Shown here in pieces: positions 1-12,000 of a stretch of DNA of 40,790 bases. Under the pieces are notes generated by a model. The model ran no database searches and was not told the DNA's origin. It was given only the letters and a program-made list of their open reading frames with translations. Position numbers and translations under genes: made by a program. Within the stretch, counting starts at the first letter, position 1. Each line of letters opens with the position of its first letter. The stretch comes from Streptomyces misionensis (lineage in GTDB: Bacteria; Actinomycetota; Actinomycetes; Streptomycetales; Streptomycetaceae), in assembly GCF_007896895.1 (NCBI RefSeq), contig NZ_VOGW01000048.1, forward strand, positions 1-40,790, read 5' to 3'.

Positions 1-241
1 GCCATGGCCCGCGAAAACCTCGACCACGACACGCAGAGCCAGCCCGTATTCGTCCCCGCACTACGCCACGACGGCGACGAAGTACGCACCCTCACCTCCG
101 CCCTCGCCCGACTCCACACCGCCGGCGTCCCCGTCGACCTCGGCGTGTCCCTCCCGCCCGTTCACCTTCCCGAGCTGCCGACCTACGCCTTCCAGCGCGC
201 GCACTACTGGCTGACCGGCGAGGGCGCCCCCGGTGCCGCCG
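1..241 (+). repeat. Copy 1 of a duplicated AT 3' end plus post-AT linker
   Basis: Bases 1-146 are identical to 11581-11726, and 169-241 are identical to 11761-11833. Between the blocks this copy has 22 bases and the other 34, an in-frame 12-base difference. Identity ends where this module enters its KR dimerisation element and the other enters its DH. The left end runs off the window, so the full length of the duplicated cassette is unknown. Confidence 0.95.
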
Positions 242-2409
242 ATGATGCCGACGCCCGTTTCTGGGATGCCGTCGAGCGCGAGGACCTCAAGTCCGTGGGT
301 GAGGCGCTGGGGGTGCGGGACGGTGCGGAACTGGACGCCGTCGGCGGGGCGCTGGGCATGCTGTCGGCGTGGCGGCGCCGACGTGACGAGCGGGCCGCGG
401 CGGACCGGCTGCGCTACGAGGTGCTGTGGAAGCCGCTGCCCGGCGCCGCGTCCGGGGTGCCGTCCGGCACCTGGCTGGTCGTGCTCCCGGACGGCGGCGG
501 TGCCGAGGAGTACACCGAGCGGGTCGCGCCGGCGCTGGACCGGCAGGGGCTGCGCACTGTCGTCGTACGGGCCGGGGCCGCCGCCGACCGGGGCGGGCTG
601 GCCGAGACGCTGCGGGGCGCGCTGGCGGGAGTGGACGACGTCGGCGGCGTCCTGTCGCTGCTCGCGCTCGACCGGCGTCCGCGGCCGGGCGGTGCCACGC
701 TCACCGAGGGTGTCGCGGCGACCCTGGCGCTGGTGCAGGCGCTCGGCGACCTGGGCTCGGGGCACCGGTTGTACTGCGCCACCCGGGGCGCGGTCGCCGT
801 CGGTGGCACGGACGGCATCGACGCCCCCGAGCAGGCGGCCGTGTGGGGGCTCGGGCTCGCCGCGGCACTGGAACAGCCGGACCGCTGGGGTGGGTTGGTC
901 GACCTGCCCGAGGTGTTCGACGAGCGGGCCGCCCGCACCCTGCTCGGGGTGCTGGCCGCCCCGGACGGTGAGGACCAGTTCGCGGTCCGGCCCACAGGCG
1001 CGCTGGTGCGCAGGATGAGCGGCCGTCCGCTGCTCCCGGGCGCGACGGCGGGACCGGAGTGGCGGCCACGCGGCACCGTGCTGGTCACCGGCGGCACCGA
1101 GGGCCTCGGCCGGCACGCAGCGCGCTGGCTCGCCGAGGCCGGGGCCGAGCACCTGGTGCTGACCGTCTCGTCGGACCCGGAGGCGCCACGGGTGCGGAAG
1201 GTGTGCGACGAGCTGAGGGCGCACGGCACGAAGATCACCGTTCGTCAGGTCGACCTCGGCGACCGGGAGGCGCTCGCGCGGCTGCTCTCCGGGCCCGCCG
1301 TCGTGCCGGAACTCTCCGGCGTCGTGCACACCGCCGATCTCGCGCGCGTCGCCCAGACGGACGTCACCACCGTCGAGGAACTGGCGCAGACGCTGGCAGC
1401 CAAGGTCGACGGGCTGTGGCACCTCGACGCGCTGCTGACCGGACGGGACCTGGACCTGTTCGTCGTCTTCTCCTCCGTGGCCAGTGTGTGGGGCGGCGGT
1501 GGGCAGGGGCTCATCGGTGCCGCCAACGCCCAGCTCGACGCGCTGATCGAACGGCGGCGGGCACGGGGGCTGACGGCCACCTCGGTGGCCTGGGGTGTGA
1601 TCGACGGGTTCGGTGTGGCGTCCGACGCCGCTGCGCGGGAGCAGTTGCGCCGGCGTGGTGTGCTGCCGATGGCACCCGAGGAGGCCATGGCGGCGCTCAC
1701 GCTCGCGGTGCGGGGTGACGACACGCGGGTGGCCGTGGTGGACGTCGACTGGGCGGCGTTCGTGCCCGCCTTCACCTCGCTGCGGCCGAGCCCGCTGATC
1801 GGCGACCTGCCGGGCGTACGGGAGATCGTCGACGGGCTGGCGGCGGACGATCCCGGCGACGAGTCAGCCTCGGAGTTCCTGCGGCAGCTCGCCGCCGCCT
1901 CCGACGCCGAGCGGGAACGCGCGCTGATGAAGGCGGTTCGCGAGCACACGGCAATCGCGCTGGGCCACAGCGGCGCCGAGGCCGTGAAGCCGGGGCGCGC
2001 CTTCCAGGAGATGGGCTTCGACTCACTCGCCGCGGTCAACCTGCGCAACACCCTCGGCGCCGCCCTGGGCACCAAGCTGCCCGCCACCCTCGTCTTCGAC
2101 TACCCCACGCCCGCCGCGCTGGTGGAGCACCTGCGCACCGAACTGCTCGCGGACCCGGCCGACGAGGAACTGAGCGAGGCGGACGAGGAGGAGCTCCGCC
2201 GGACGCTGGCCTCGGTTCCGTTCAGCCGGTTCCGGGAGGCCGGGCTGCTGGACGCGCTGCGGCAGCTCGCCCGGGCGGCCGGCGTGGACGGACCGGACGA
2301 CGGCGGGCAGTCACCGTCCGCCACGGACGCCGCCGAGGAACTCGACCTGATCAACGCAATGGACGTCGCCGGGCTGGTCCAACGAGCGCTGGACGGGAAC
2401 CGGTTGTGA
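1..2409 (+). CDS. Type I PKS, 3' end of an extension module: (AT)-inactive KR-ACP-docking
   Basis: This is the end of a modular polyketide synthase open at the left window edge, so KS and most of AT are missing. In order it shows the last part of an AT, a post-AT linker with [11 protein letters not shown], a dimerisation element of the type found before KR in KR-only modules ([13 protein letters not shown]), a KR, an ACP with phosphopantetheine serine at 2023-2025 (GFDSL), and a C-terminal helix ([18 protein letters not shown]) typical of PKS docking. There is no DH. The KR looks dead: the Tyr of the usual GxYAAANA motif is Ile (codon 1513-1515, GLIGAANA), the cofactor loop reads TGGTEGLG, and the LDD region is replaced. 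The Ser and Lys positions remain. The module should therefore leave a beta-ketone (inference). The docking helix should meet the next protein's N-terminal coiled coil. The remaining AT is nearly identical to that at 11581-11833. Confidence 0.95.
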   Translation, partial: AMARENLDHDTQSQPVFVPALRHDGDEVRTLTSALARLHTAGVPVDLGVSLPPVHLPELPTYAFQRAHYWLTGEGAPGAADDADARFWDAVEREDLKSVGEALGVRDGAELDAVGGALGMLSAWRRRRDERAAADRLRYEVLWKPLPGAASGVPSGTWLVVLPDGGGAEEYTERVAPALDRQGLRTVVVRAGAAADRGGLAETLRGALAGVDDVGGVLSLLALDRRPRPGGATLTEGVAATLALVQALGDLGSGHRLYCATRGAVAVGGTDGIDAPEQAAVWGLGLAAALEQPDRWGGLVDLPEVFDERAARTLLGVLAAPDGEDQFAVRPTGALVRRMSGRPLLPGATAGPEWRPRGTVLVTGGTEGLGRHAARWLAEAGAEHLVLTVSSDPEAPRVRKVCDELRAHGTKITVRQVDLGDREALARLLSGPAVVPELSGVVHTADLARVAQTDVTTVEELAQTLAAKVDGLWHLDALLTGRDLDLFVVFSSVASVWGGGGQGLIGAANAQLDALIERRRARGLTATSVAWGVIDGFGVASDAAAREQLRRRGVLPMAPEEAMAALTLAVRGDDTRVAVVDVDWAAFVPAFTSLRPSPLIGDLPGVREIVDGLAADDPGDESASEFLRQLAAASDAERERALMKAVREHTAIALGHSGAEAVKPGRAFQEMGFDSLAAVNLRNTLGAALGTKLPATLVFDYPTPAALVEHLRTELLADPADEELSEADEEELRRTLASVPFSRFREAGLLDALRQLARAAGVDGPDDGGQSPSATDAAEELDLINAMDVAGLVQRALDGNRL

Positions 2410-2437
2410 TCGCGCACTCGACACGGTGGGAGCAGCC

Positions 2438-5400
2438 ATGAGCAGCGGCCAGACTGAACAGATCGTCGAAGCGCTGCGCGCCTCGCTGAAGGACAACGCC
2501 CGGCTGAAGCACGAGTACGACAAGGCGGTCGCGGCCACCACGGCGCCCGTCGCCGTCGTCGGCATGGCCTGCCGCCTGCCGGGCGGGGTGTCCTCGCCCG
2601 AGGAGCTGTGGGAACTGGTGTCCAGCGGGGGCGACGGCATCACCGGGTTCCCGGCCGACCGCGGCTGGGACCTGGACAACCTGTTCCACCCCGACCCCGA
2701 CCACCCCGGCACCAGCTACGCCAGCGAGGGCGGCTTCCTGCACGACGCCGGGATGTTCGACGCGGGTTTCTTCGGCATCTCGCCCCGCGAGGCCGTGGCG
2801 ATGGATCCGCAGCAGCGGATCATGCTGGAGCTGTCCTGGGAGGTGCTGGAGCGGGCCGGCATCGACCCGACGAGCCTGCGCGGCAAGGACGTGGGTGTGT
2901 ACTCCGGCATCGCCTTCCACGACTACGGTGCCGGGCTGCCCGAGGTCCCCGAGGAACTCGCGGGCTTCCTCCTCACGGGCGGGGCGGGCAGTGTGCTGTC
3001 GGGCCGGGTGTCGTACGTGCTGGGCTTCGAGGGGCCGGCGGTGACCGTGGACACGGCGTGCTCGTCCTCGCTGGTCACCCTGCACCTGGCGGCGCAGGCG
3101 CTGCGCGCCGGAGAGTGCTCGCTGGCGCTGGCCGGCGGGGTGACGGTGATGGCCGAATCCGACGCGTTCGTCGGCTTCTCGCGGCAGCGCGGGCTCGCCC
3201 CCGACGGCCGGTGCAAGGCGTTCGCGGCGGCGGCGGACGGTACCGGGTTCGCCGAGGGCGCCGGGGTGCTGCTCCTGGAGCGGCTGTCCGACGCGGTCGA
3301 GGCGGGCCATCCGGTGCTCGCGGTGGTAAGGGGCTCGGCAGTCAACCAGGACGGCGCGTCGAACGGACTGACGGCGCCGAACGGCCCTTCGCAGCGGCGC
3401 GTCATCCGGCGGGCGCTGAAGAACGCCCGGCTGACCGCTGCCGAGGTGGACGTGGTGGAGGCGCACGGCACCGGTACAGCGCTGGGCGACCCCATCGAGG
3501 CGCAGGCGCTGCTGGCCACCTACGGCCGGGACCGCGAACGGCCGCTGTGGCTGGGGTCGGTCAAGTCGAACATCGGGCACACGCAGGCCGCCGCCGGAGC
3601 GGCCGGAGTCATCAAGATGGTGATGGCGATGCGGCACGGCGTGTTGCCGCGGACCTTGCACGTGGATGCGCCGACACCGCAGGTGGACTGGTCGGCGGGG
3701 GCCGTGGAGCTGCTGACCGAGGAGCAGGCGTGGCCGGAGACGGGACGGCCGCGCCGGGCCGCCGTGTCCGGCTTCGGCATCAGTGGCACCAACGCCCACG
3801 TGATCCTGGAGGAGGCCCCGGCCGCCACCGGTCCAGTGGACAAAGCGGTTTCCGAGAAGCCGCTCCTGACCGGCGCCCCCGTGCCGCTGCTGGTCTCCGG
3901 GCGCGGCGAGGCCGCGCTGCGCGCCCAGGCCGAGCGGCTGCGGTCGTACGTGACGGACCGTCCCGGCGCGGCGCTGACGGACCTCGGCCGGTCGCTGGCC
4001 ACCGGGCGCGCGGCGCTGGAACAGCGCGGTGTCGTACTGGCCGCCGACCGGGACGCCGCGCTGCGCGGCCTGGCCGCGCTGGCCGAGAACACCCCGGCGC
4101 CCGAGGTGGTGCGGGGCGACGGCGGCCCGACCACCGGGCACACCGTCTTCGTCTTCCCCGGCCAGGGCTCGCAGTGGCCCGGTATGGCGGCCGAACTCCT
4201 CGACTCCTCCCCCGTGTTCGCCGCCCGGTTCGCCGAGTGCGACGAGGCGCTGGGCCGCCACCTCGACTGGTCGGTCACCGACGTCGTCCGGGGCGCCGCG
4301 TCGGCGCCGTCCATGGAGCGCATCGAGGTGCTCCAGCCTGCGCTGTTCGCGGTGCACGTGTCGCTGGCCGCGGTGTGGACGGCGGCCGGGGTGGCACCGG
4401 CGGCGGTGGTCGGCCACAGCCAGGGGGAGATCGCGGCGGCGTACGTCGCCGGGGCGCTGACGCTGGAGGAGGCGGCCCGTATCGTCGTGCTGCGCAGCGC
4501 CCTGTTCGCCGAGGAACTGGTCGGCAAGGGCGCGGTGGCCTCCGTCGCCGCCTCCGCCGACGCTGTGGAGAAGCGGCTCGCGGCGTGGGACGGGCGGCTG
4601 GCCGTCGCCGGCCGCAACGGGCCCGCCGCGGTCACGGTCGCCGGTGAGGAGGCGGCGCTTGCGGAGTTCGTGGCCGGCTGCGAGGCCGACGGCCTGCGGG
4701 CCCGTGTCGTCGGCTCCACGGTCGCCTCGCACTGCGCCCAGGTCGATCCGCTGCGCGACCGTATCCTCGCGATGTTCGCCGACGTCCGTCCGCGCCGTTC
4801 GGCCGTCCCGTTCTACTCGACGGTCACCGGCGGCGCGTTCGACACCGTCGGCCTGGACGCCGAGTACTGGTTCAGCAACGCACGCCGCCCGGTGGACTTC
4901 GAGGCCGCCGTGCGCGATCTGCTCGCCGACGGCTTCGGGTTCTTCGTGGAGTCCAGCGCCCACCCCGTGTTGGTCACCGCCATGCAGCAGCTCTTCGAGG
5001 ACGCCGGAGCCGAGGCGGTCGCCGTGGGTTCGCTGCGGCGCGGCGAGGGCGGCGCGCCCCGGATGCTGGCCTCGCTCGCGGAGGGACACGTGGGCGGGCT
5101 GCCCGTCGACTGGTCCGCGGTCCTTGCCGGCGCGGCGGACTCCGACGGGGGCGCCGGGGACGCCGGCGGCCCGGAGCGGCCGACCGTCACCGACCTGCCC
5201 ACCTACGCCTTCCAGCACCGGCATTACTGGCTGGAGTCGGGCCAGGGGCAGGGCCACGGCGACGCCGCGAGCCTCGGACTGACACCGGCCGGGCACCCGC
5301 TGCTCGGCGCGGTCACCGAGGTCTCCGGGACCGGAACCGGCTCCGCGTCCGGCTCCGGCCCCGTGCTGTTCACCTCCCGCCTGTCGCTGCGCACCCACCC

Positions 5401-8400
5401 CTGGCTGGCCGACCACGCGGCGGGTGGCACGGTGTTGCTGCCCGGCGCGGCCTTCGTGGAGCTCGCGGTGCGCGCCGGGGACGAGGTGGGCTGCCCCACC
5501 CTGGAGGAGCTCGTCGTCGAGGCGCCGCTGCCCTTGGCCGAGGGCGACGGCGTACGCGTACAGGTCCTCGTCGGCGAGGCGGACGAGCAGGGCCGCCGCC
5601 CGCTGTCCGTGCGCTCCCTCCCGGCGAACGGCGACCCCGGCGCGGCCTGGACCCGGCACGTCAGCGGCTTCCTGGCCCCGGCCGCCGGCACCCCGCCGGA
5701 GGCCTTGGCCCCGTGGCCGCCGACCGGGGCGGTCCCGGTCGGCCCGGAGCGGGTGACGGAGGCGTACGAGGAGATGGCCGCCGCCGGATACGGCTACGGG
5801 CCGGCGTTCCGGGGCCTGCGCGCGGTGTGGACGCGGGGCGAGGAGGTGTTCGCCGAGGTCGCCCTCGCCGCGGACCAGGGGCTGTCCGCCGACGGGTTCG
5901 GGCTGCACCCTGTGCTGCTGGACTCCGCCATGCACGCCATCGGCTTCCGCGCCCCGGCCGGCGCCGACGCCGCGCTCGCCCTGCCCTTCGCCTACCGCGA
6001 CGTCGCCCTGCACGCCGCCGGAGCGACCGCGCTGCGCGTCCGCGTCACCCCGCACGGCGCCGACGAGGTCGCCCTGCACCTGGCGGACGGCACGGGCGCG
6101 CCCGTCGCCACCGTCGGCTCGGTGGTGTCCCGGCCGCTCGCCACGGACCTGCCCGCCACCCGTACCACCCCCGTCCGCGACCGTTTGTTCCGCGTCGGCT
6201 GGGACGAACTCCCCGCGCCCGGCCCCGTCGAAGACGCGCCGCACCCCGTGCCGGTGGCGACCGCCGAGGACATTCGTGAACTCGCCGAGACCGCCGACCT
6301 GGGCATCCCCGAGACGCTGCTCCTCGAACTGGAAGCGGCGGCTGACGGGCTGAACGCCGACGCCGCCCGTGACGTCACCGGCCGGGTCCTCGACCTGCTC
6401 CAGACCTGGCTGACCGCGCCCGAACTGGACGCCACCCGGCTGCTGGTCCTCACCCACGGCGCGGTCGCCGTGCACCACGACCGTGAACTCACCGACCCCG
6501 CTGCCGCGGCCGCCCTCGGCCTGCTGCGGTCCGCGCAGGCCGAGAACCCCGAGCGGATCACCCTGGTGGACACCGACGGAGCCCGGGCGTCCCGCGCCCT
6601 GCTGCCCGCCGTCCTCACCGGGACCGAACCCCAGCTCGCCCTGCGCGACGGCGTCCGCTTCGCCCGCCGGCTCACCCGCGCCGACACCACCGGCGCGCTC
6701 ACCGTCCCCGCGGACGCGGCGGCGTGGCGGCTGGAGCCCGGCAGTGACGGCACCCTCGAAGGACTGGCGCTGCGCCCCTCCCCCGCCGCGCTCGCACCGC
6801 TCGCCGCCGGGCAGGTCCGCGTCGAGGTACGGGCCGCGGGCCTGAACTTCCTGGACGTCCTGGTCGCACTCGGCATGAACAAGGTCGAGGCCACCCTCGG
6901 CAACGAGGGCGCGGGCATCGTCACCGAGACCGGCCCCGACGTCACCGCACTCGCCGTCGGCGACCGGGTGATGGGCCTGTTCCCCGATGCCGTCGGCCCC
7001 GTCGCCGTCGCCGACCAGCGCACCGTCACCAGGATCCCGGACGGCTGGACCTTCCAGCAGGCAGCCTCCGTGCCCATGGCCTTCCTCACCGCCTACTACG
7101 GCCTGCGCGACCTCGCCGGGCTGCGCGCGGGCGAGACGGTCCTCGTGCACGCCGCCGCCGGCGGTGTCGGCATGGCCGCCGTGCAGCTGGCCCGGCACTG
7201 GGGCGCCGACGTCCTCGCCACCGCGTCCCCCGCCAAGTGGGACACCGTGCGCGCCACCGGCGTCCCCGCCGACCGCATCGCCGGCTCCCGCACCACGGAG
7301 TTCGAACGCCGCTTCCTCGACGTCACGCAGGGCCGCGGCGCCGACATCGTCCTCGACTCGCTGGCCGGCGACCTGGTCGACGCCTCCCTGCGGCTGCTGC
7401 CGCGCGGCGGGCGCTTCCTGGAGATGGGCAAGAGCGACCTGCGCGACCCCGCCGAGGTGGCGACCGCCCACCCCGGCGTCGTCTACCGGGCGTTCTCCCT
7501 CCACGAGGCGGGCGACGACCGTATAGGGGAAATGCTGCGGGACCTGGCCGCCCTCTTCGAGCAGGGTGTCCTGCGTCCCCTTCCGCTGCACACCTGGGAC
7601 GTACGGGAGGCCCCGGCCGCCTTCCGGTTCATGAGCCAGGGCCGGCACACCGGCAAGAACGTCTTCACCCTGCCCCGCCCCCTCGACTCCGACGGCACCG
7701 TGCTGGTCACCGGCGGCACGGGCACCCTGGGCCGCCTGGTGGCCCGGCGCATGGTCACCGAGCACGGTGTGCGCCACGTCGTCCTGGCCGGGCGGCGCGG
7801 CCGGGCCGCCGACGGCGTGCCCGAGCTGGAGGACGAGCTGCGCGCCCTGGGTGCCGCCACCGTCCGCACCGTCGCCTGCGACGTCGCAGACCGGGCCGCG
7901 GCGGCCGCCCTGCTCGCCTCGATCCCGCCGGACGCCCCGCTGACCGCCGTGGTGCACGCCGCCGGACTCCTGGACGACGGTGTGATCACCGCCCTGACAC
8001 CGGAGCGGCTGGCCACGACGTTCCGGCCCAAGGTGGACGCCGCGCTCAACCTGCACGAGCTGACGGCCACGCTGCCGCTGAGCGCCTTCGTCGTCTTCTC
8101 CTCCGGAGCCGGCACCTTCGACTCCCCGGGCCAGGGCAACTACTCCGCCGCCAACGCCTTCCTCGACGCGCTCGCCCGCCACCGGCACGCCGCCGGGCTG
8201 CCCGCCACCTCCCTCGCCTGGGGGCTGTGGGGCCAGGCCACCGACATGAGCGCCCACCTCGACGACACCGACCAGCGACGCATGGCCAAGGGTGGCATGC
8301 TCGCCCTGTCCGTGCCCGAGGGCATGGAGCTGTTCGACGCCGCCCTGCGCACCCCCGCCGCCGTCCTGGTGCCCGCCCGCATGGACTTCGCCGCCCTGCG

Positions 8401-9016
8401 CGGCCTGGCCGGCACCGGCACCCTGCCCGCGCTGCTGGCCTCCCTCGTCCGGGCCCCGCGCCGGACCGTCGACAACACGGCGGCGGACACCGACGACCTG
8501 GCCGGCCGGCTCGCCGGAGCGACCGCGGGACAGCGGGAGAAGATCCTGCTCGACCTGGTCCAGCAGGAGGCCGCCGCCGTCCTCGGCCACTCCTCCGCCG
8601 ACGCCGTCGACCCCCACCAGCCCTTCAAGGAGATCGGCTTCGACTCGCTCACCGCGGTCGAGCTGCGCAACCGTCTCTCCCGCCGGGCCGGCACCCGGCT
8701 GCCCGCCACGCTCGTCTTCGACCACCCCGCACCCACCGCCCTGGCCCGCTTCCTCCTCGCCGAGCTGGGCCAGGAGGTCGACCCGGCCGAGCTGCTGCTG
8801 ACCGAACTCGACGCCATGGCCGCGACGCTGGCCGGGACCAGCCCCGACGCATCGACCCACGCCACCGTCCTGACCCGCCTGAACGCGCTCGTCGAGCAGT
8901 GGAGGAGGGCCGCGGACCCGGCCCGCACCGGTACCGATGTCGAGGAGTTCGACGTGGACACCGCGACCGACGAGGACATGTTCGACCTCATCGACCGGGA
9001 GTTCGGCACCACCTGA
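2438..9016 (+). CDS. Type I PKS, single fully reducing module KS-AT-DH-ER-KR-ACP
   Basis: A 2192-residue single-module PKS. ATG 2438 follows GGGAG; an in-frame GTG 12 bases upstream is the alternative start. An N-terminal coiled-coil docking helix (about 5-32) precedes the KS (TACSSS with Cys208, His343 in HGTGT, His381 in NIGH). The AT has GHSQGE (Ser661) and VASH (762-765), which by published motif rules suggests methylmalonyl-CoA; a larger branched extender is not excluded. The DH has [10 protein letters not shown] (His993) and LLDSAMH (Asp1162). The ER has a [11 protein letters not shown] cofactor loop at about 1571. The KR has LDD (B-type) and Tyr1902, and the ACP has Ser2070. A C-terminal docking segment follows. 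All catalytic residues are present, so the module should add a C2-branched unit and fully reduce the beta carbon. It receives the ketone from the upstream module and hands over to the terminal module 84 bases downstream. Confidence 0.96.
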   Translation: MSSGQTEQIVEALRASLKDNARLKHEYDKAVAATTAPVAVVGMACRLPGGVSSPEELWELVSSGGDGITGFPADRGWDLDNLFHPDPDHPGTSYASEGGFLHDAGMFDAGFFGISPREAVAMDPQQRIMLELSWEVLERAGIDPTSLRGKDVGVYSGIAFHDYGAGLPEVPEELAGFLLTGGAGSVLSGRVSYVLGFEGPAVTVDTACSSSLVTLHLAAQALRAGECSLALAGGVTVMAESDAFVGFSRQRGLAPDGRCKAFAAAADGTGFAEGAGVLLLERLSDAVEAGHPVLAVVRGSAVNQDGASNGLTAPNGPSQRRVIRRALKNARLTAAEVDVVEAHGTGTALGDPIEAQALLATYGRDRERPLWLGSVKSNIGHTQAAAGAAGVIKMVMAMRHGVLPRTLHVDAPTPQVDWSAGAVELLTEEQAWPETGRPRRAAVSGFGISGTNAHVILEEAPAATGPVDKAVSEKPLLTGAPVPLLVSGRGEAALRAQAERLRSYVTDRPGAALTDLGRSLATGRAALEQRGVVLAADRDAALRGLAALAENTPAPEVVRGDGGPTTGHTVFVFPGQGSQWPGMAAELLDSSPVFAARFAECDEALGRHLDWSVTDVVRGAASAPSMERIEVLQPALFAVHVSLAAVWTAAGVAPAAVVGHSQGEIAAAYVAGALTLEEAARIVVLRSALFAEELVGKGAVASVAASADAVEKRLAAWDGRLAVAGRNGPAAVTVAGEEAALAEFVAGCEADGLRARVVGSTVASHCAQVDPLRDRILAMFADVRPRRSAVPFYSTVTGGAFDTVGLDAEYWFSNARRPVDFEAAVRDLLADGFGFFVESSAHPVLVTAMQQLFEDAGAEAVAVGSLRRGEGGAPRMLASLAEGHVGGLPVDWSAVLAGAADSDGGAGDAGGPERPTVTDLPTYAFQHRHYWLESGQGQGHGDAASLGLTPAGHPLLGAVTEVSGTGTGSASGSGPVLFTSRLSLRTHPWLADHAAGGTVLLPGAAFVELAVRAGDEVGCPTLEELVVEAPLPLAEGDGVRVQVLVGEADEQGRRPLSVRSLPANGDPGAAWTRHVSGFLAPAAGTPPEALAPWPPTGAVPVGPERVTEAYEEMAAAGYGYGPAFRGLRAVWTRGEEVFAEVALAADQGLSADGFGLHPVLLDSAMHAIGFRAPAGADAALALPFAYRDVALHAAGATALRVRVTPHGADEVALHLADGTGAPVATVGSVVSRPLATDLPATRTTPVRDRLFRVGWDELPAPGPVEDAPHPVPVATAEDIRELAETADLGIPETLLLELEAAADGLNADAARDVTGRVLDLLQTWLTAPELDATRLLVLTHGAVAVHHDRELTDPAAAAALGLLRSAQAENPERITLVDTDGARASRALLPAVLTGTEPQLALRDGVRFARRLTRADTTGALTVPADAAAWRLEPGSDGTLEGLALRPSPAALAPLAAGQVRVEVRAAGLNFLDVLVALGMNKVEATLGNEGAGIVTETGPDVTALAVGDRVMGLFPDAVGPVAVADQRTVTRIPDGWTFQQAASVPMAFLTAYYGLRDLAGLRAGETVLVHAAAGGVGMAAVQLARHWGADVLATASPAKWDTVRATGVPADRIAGSRTTEFERRFLDVTQGRGADIVLDSLAGDLVDASLRLLPRGGRFLEMGKSDLRDPAEVATAHPGVVYRAFSLHEAGDDRIGEMLRDLAALFEQGVLRPLPLHTWDVREAPAAFRFMSQGRHTGKNVFTLPRPLDSDGTVLVTGGTGTLGRLVARRMVTEHGVRHVVLAGRRGRAADGVPELEDELRALGAATVRTVACDVADRAAAAALLASIPPDAPLTAVVHAAGLLDDGVITALTPERLATTFRPKVDAALNLHELTATLPLSAFVVFSSGAGTFDSPGQGNYSAANAFLDALARHRHAAGLPATSLAWGLWGQATDMSAHLDDTDQRRMAKGGMLALSVPEGMELFDAALRTPAAVLVPARMDFAALRGLAGTGTLPALLASLVRAPRRTVDNTAADTDDLAGRLAGATAGQREKILLDLVQQEAAAVLGHSSADAVDPHQPFKEIGFDSLTAVELRNRLSRRAGTRLPATLVFDHPAPTALARFLLAELGQEVDPAELLLTELDAMAATLAGTSPDASTHATVLTRLNALVEQWRRAADPARTGTDVEEFDVDTATDEDMFDLIDREFGTT

Positions 9017-9023
9017 CCGACCG

Positions 9024-9074
9024 CGACCTCCGACCACAGGCCCAGCCCAGGCCCCGGCCCGGCCGACCTCCGAC
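9024..9074. repeat. 11-bp direct repeat in the gap between two PKS genes
   Basis: The 83-base gap between the two complete PKS genes carries CGACCTCCGAC twice, at 9024-9034 and 9064-9074, 40 bases apart and exact. The rest of the gap is C-rich. The ribosome binding site CAGGAG (9085-9090) of the next gene lies just beyond it. No function is evident; it could be a recombination scar or a binding site. Confidence 0.5.
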
Positions 9075-9099
9075 GCGTTTCCATCAGGAGCGAACTCTC

Positions 9100-12000
9100 A
9101 TGGCAGATGACGGGAAGCTGCGTGACTACCTCAAGCGCGTGCTGGCGGACGCCCGCCGTTCCCAGCAGCGGGTCCGCGAACTGGAGGCCGAGCGGTCCGA
9201 GCCGATCGCCGTCGTGGCGATGGCCTGCCGCCTCCCGGGCGGCGTCACCTCCCCCGAGGAACTGTGGGACCTGGTGCGCCGCGGCCACGACGGCATCACG
9301 CCCTTCCCCGAGAACCGCGGCTGGGACCTGGACAACCTGTTCCACCCCGACCCCGACCACCACGGCACCAGCTACGTCCGCGAGGGCGGCTTCCTGCACG
9401 ACGCGGGCGACTTCGACGCCGCCTTCTTCGGCATCTCCCCGCGCGAAGCGGTCACCATGGACCCCCAGCAGCGCCTCCTGCTCGAACTGTCCTGGGAGAC
9501 CTTCGAACGCGCGGGCATCGACGCGACCGCGTGGCGCGGCAAGGACGTCGGGGTCTTCGCCGGCTTCGCGGGCAGCGACTACGGCAGCGAACTCACCGGA
9601 CTCCCGGAGGAGCTGGAGAGCTACCTGATGACCTCCGGGGCGGGCAGCGTGCTGTCCGGCCGGATCTCCTACATCTTCGGCTTCGAGGGCCCCGCCGTCA
9701 CCGTCGACACCGCCTGCTCAGCCTCCCTGGTGGCCCTCCACCTCGCGGCGCGGGCCCTGCGCGCGGGTGACTGTTCCATGGCCCTCGCCGCAGGTGTCAC
9801 CGTCCTCGGCACCCCCCGCGCCTACATCGGTTTCTCCCGGCAGCGCGGCCTCGCCGCCGACGCCCGCTGCAAGGCGTTCGCCGCCGCCGCGGACGGCACG
9901 ATCTTCGCCGAGGGCGCGGGCGTCCTGCTCCTCGAACGGCTGTCGGATGCCCAGCGCCTGGGCCACCGCGTGCTGGCGGTGCTGCGCGGTAGCGCGGTCA
10001 ACCAGGACGGCGCCTCCAACGGCCTCACCGCCCCCAACGGCCCCTCTCAGCAGCGCGTCATCCGCCAGGCTCTGGCCGACGCCCGCCTCACCGCGTCCGA
10101 CGTCGACGCGGTCGAGGCGCACGGTACGGGCACGGCACTGGGCGACCCCATCGAGGCCCAGGCGGTCCTGGCCACCTACGGCCAGGACCGCGAACGCCCG
10201 CTGCTGCTCGGGTCCTTGAAGTCCAACATCGGACACGCCCAGGCCGCCGCGGGCGTGGCCGGCGTCATCAAGACGGTACTGGCCCTCCAGCACGGAATCC
10301 TGCCGCGCACCCTGCACGTGGACGCCCCCACACCACAGGTCGACTGGTCGGCGGGCGCGGTGGAACTGCTGACGGAACAGCGGCCCTGGCCCGAGGTCGA
10401 ACGGCCCAGAAGGGCCGGTGTCTCCGCATTCGGCATCAGTGGCACCAATGCCCACGTCATCCTCGAACAGGCCCCGGAACAGGAGTCGGCCCAGACACCC
10501 GGCCCGGCCGCCCTCCCCGTGGTGCCGTTGCTCCTCTCCGGACACGGCACGGCAGCCCTGCGGGCGCAGGCACGGCAGATACGGGACCACGCCAGGGCAC
10601 ACGCGGAGATGGACCTGGCCGCCCTGGGCGCCGCGCTGGCCCTGGGCCGGGCCGCGCTGCCCGACCGCGCGGTGGTCCTGGCCCGCGACCGGGACGAGGC
10701 GCTGGCGGGCCTGGACGCGCTGGCACGGGGCGAGAAGGCACCCGGCGTCGTCACGGGCACCGTCACACGCGGACGGCTGGCCGTGCTGTTCACCGGCCAG
10801 GGCTCCCAACGAGCCGGCATGGGACGTGAACTCCACCAAGCCTTCCCCGTGTACCGCGAAGCCTTCGACGAAGTCTGCGCAGCCCTCGGCGGAGACATCC
10901 GCGAAACCGTCCTCGGCAACGACCAGAACCGCCTCGACCGGACCAAGTACACCCAAGCCGCACTGTTCGCCCTGGAAGTCGCCCTCTACCGACTCATCAC
11001 CTCCTGGGGCATCACACCCGACATCGTCGCCGGACACTCCATCGGCGAAGTGACAGCCGCACACATCGCAGGCGTGCTCTCACTCAAAGACGCCGCCACC
11101 CTCGTCACCACCCGCGCACGCCTGATGGAAACACTCCCCCAAGGCGGCGCGATGATCGCCGTCGCCACCACCGAACACAACATCCCCCCACACCCCGGCA
11201 TCGACATCGCAGCCCTCAACAGCCCCACCTCCACCGTCCTGTCCGGCGACGAACAACCCCTCCTCAAAACAGCACAAGAACTAGCCGCACACGGCATACG
11301 CACCCGCCGCCTGAACGTCTCCCACGCCTTCCACTCCGCCCACATGGAACCCATACTCACCGAATTCCAACACGCACTCGAAAACCTCACCTTCCACACC
11401 CCCACTCTCCCCCTCCTCTCCAACACCACCGGACAACTCGCCGACCCCGAGACACTGTGCACCCCCGCCTACTGGGCCCACCACATACGCGCGACCGTAC
11501 GCTTCGCCGACGGCATCCACACCCTCGCCGACCACGGCATCACCACCTACCTCGAACTCGGCCCCGACAGCACCCTCACCGCCATGGCCCGCGAAAACCT
11601 CGACCACGACACGCAGAGCCAGCCCGTATTCGTCCCCGCACTACGCCACGACGGCGACGAAGTACGCACCCTCACCTCCGCCCTCGCCCGACTCCACACC
11701 GCCGGCGTCCCCGTCGACCTCGGCGTCCTCCACGGCACCACGGCCCGTCCCCCGCTCATGCCCGAGCTGCCGACCTACGCCTTCCAGCGCGCGCACTACT
11801 GGCTGACCGGCGAGGGCGCCCCCGGTGCCGCCGGTGACGTATCGGCCGCCGGGGTGGACGGCCTCGGGCATCCGCTGCTGGGCGCGGTGGTCGAAGTACC
11901 GGAGTCGGGTGAGGTGCTGTTCACCTCGCGCCTGTCGCTCGCCACGCACCCGTGGCTGGCCGACCACGTCGCGGCCGGGGCGGTACTGCTGCCCGGTGCG

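Noticed and set aside
61..1422. Long reverse-strand open frame opposite the first PKS fragment
   Set aside because: It is a shadow of high-GC coding DNA: Arg/Pro/Gly-rich, no domain, no ribosome binding site. The same applies to the 2228-codon reverse frame opposite 2351-9037.
7237..9099. Apparent 5' extension of the terminal PKS frame
   Set aside because: The upstream part overlaps the previous PKS in another frame and is Arg/Pro-rich nonsense; the docking motif KLRDYLKRV and ribosome binding site place the start at 9100.
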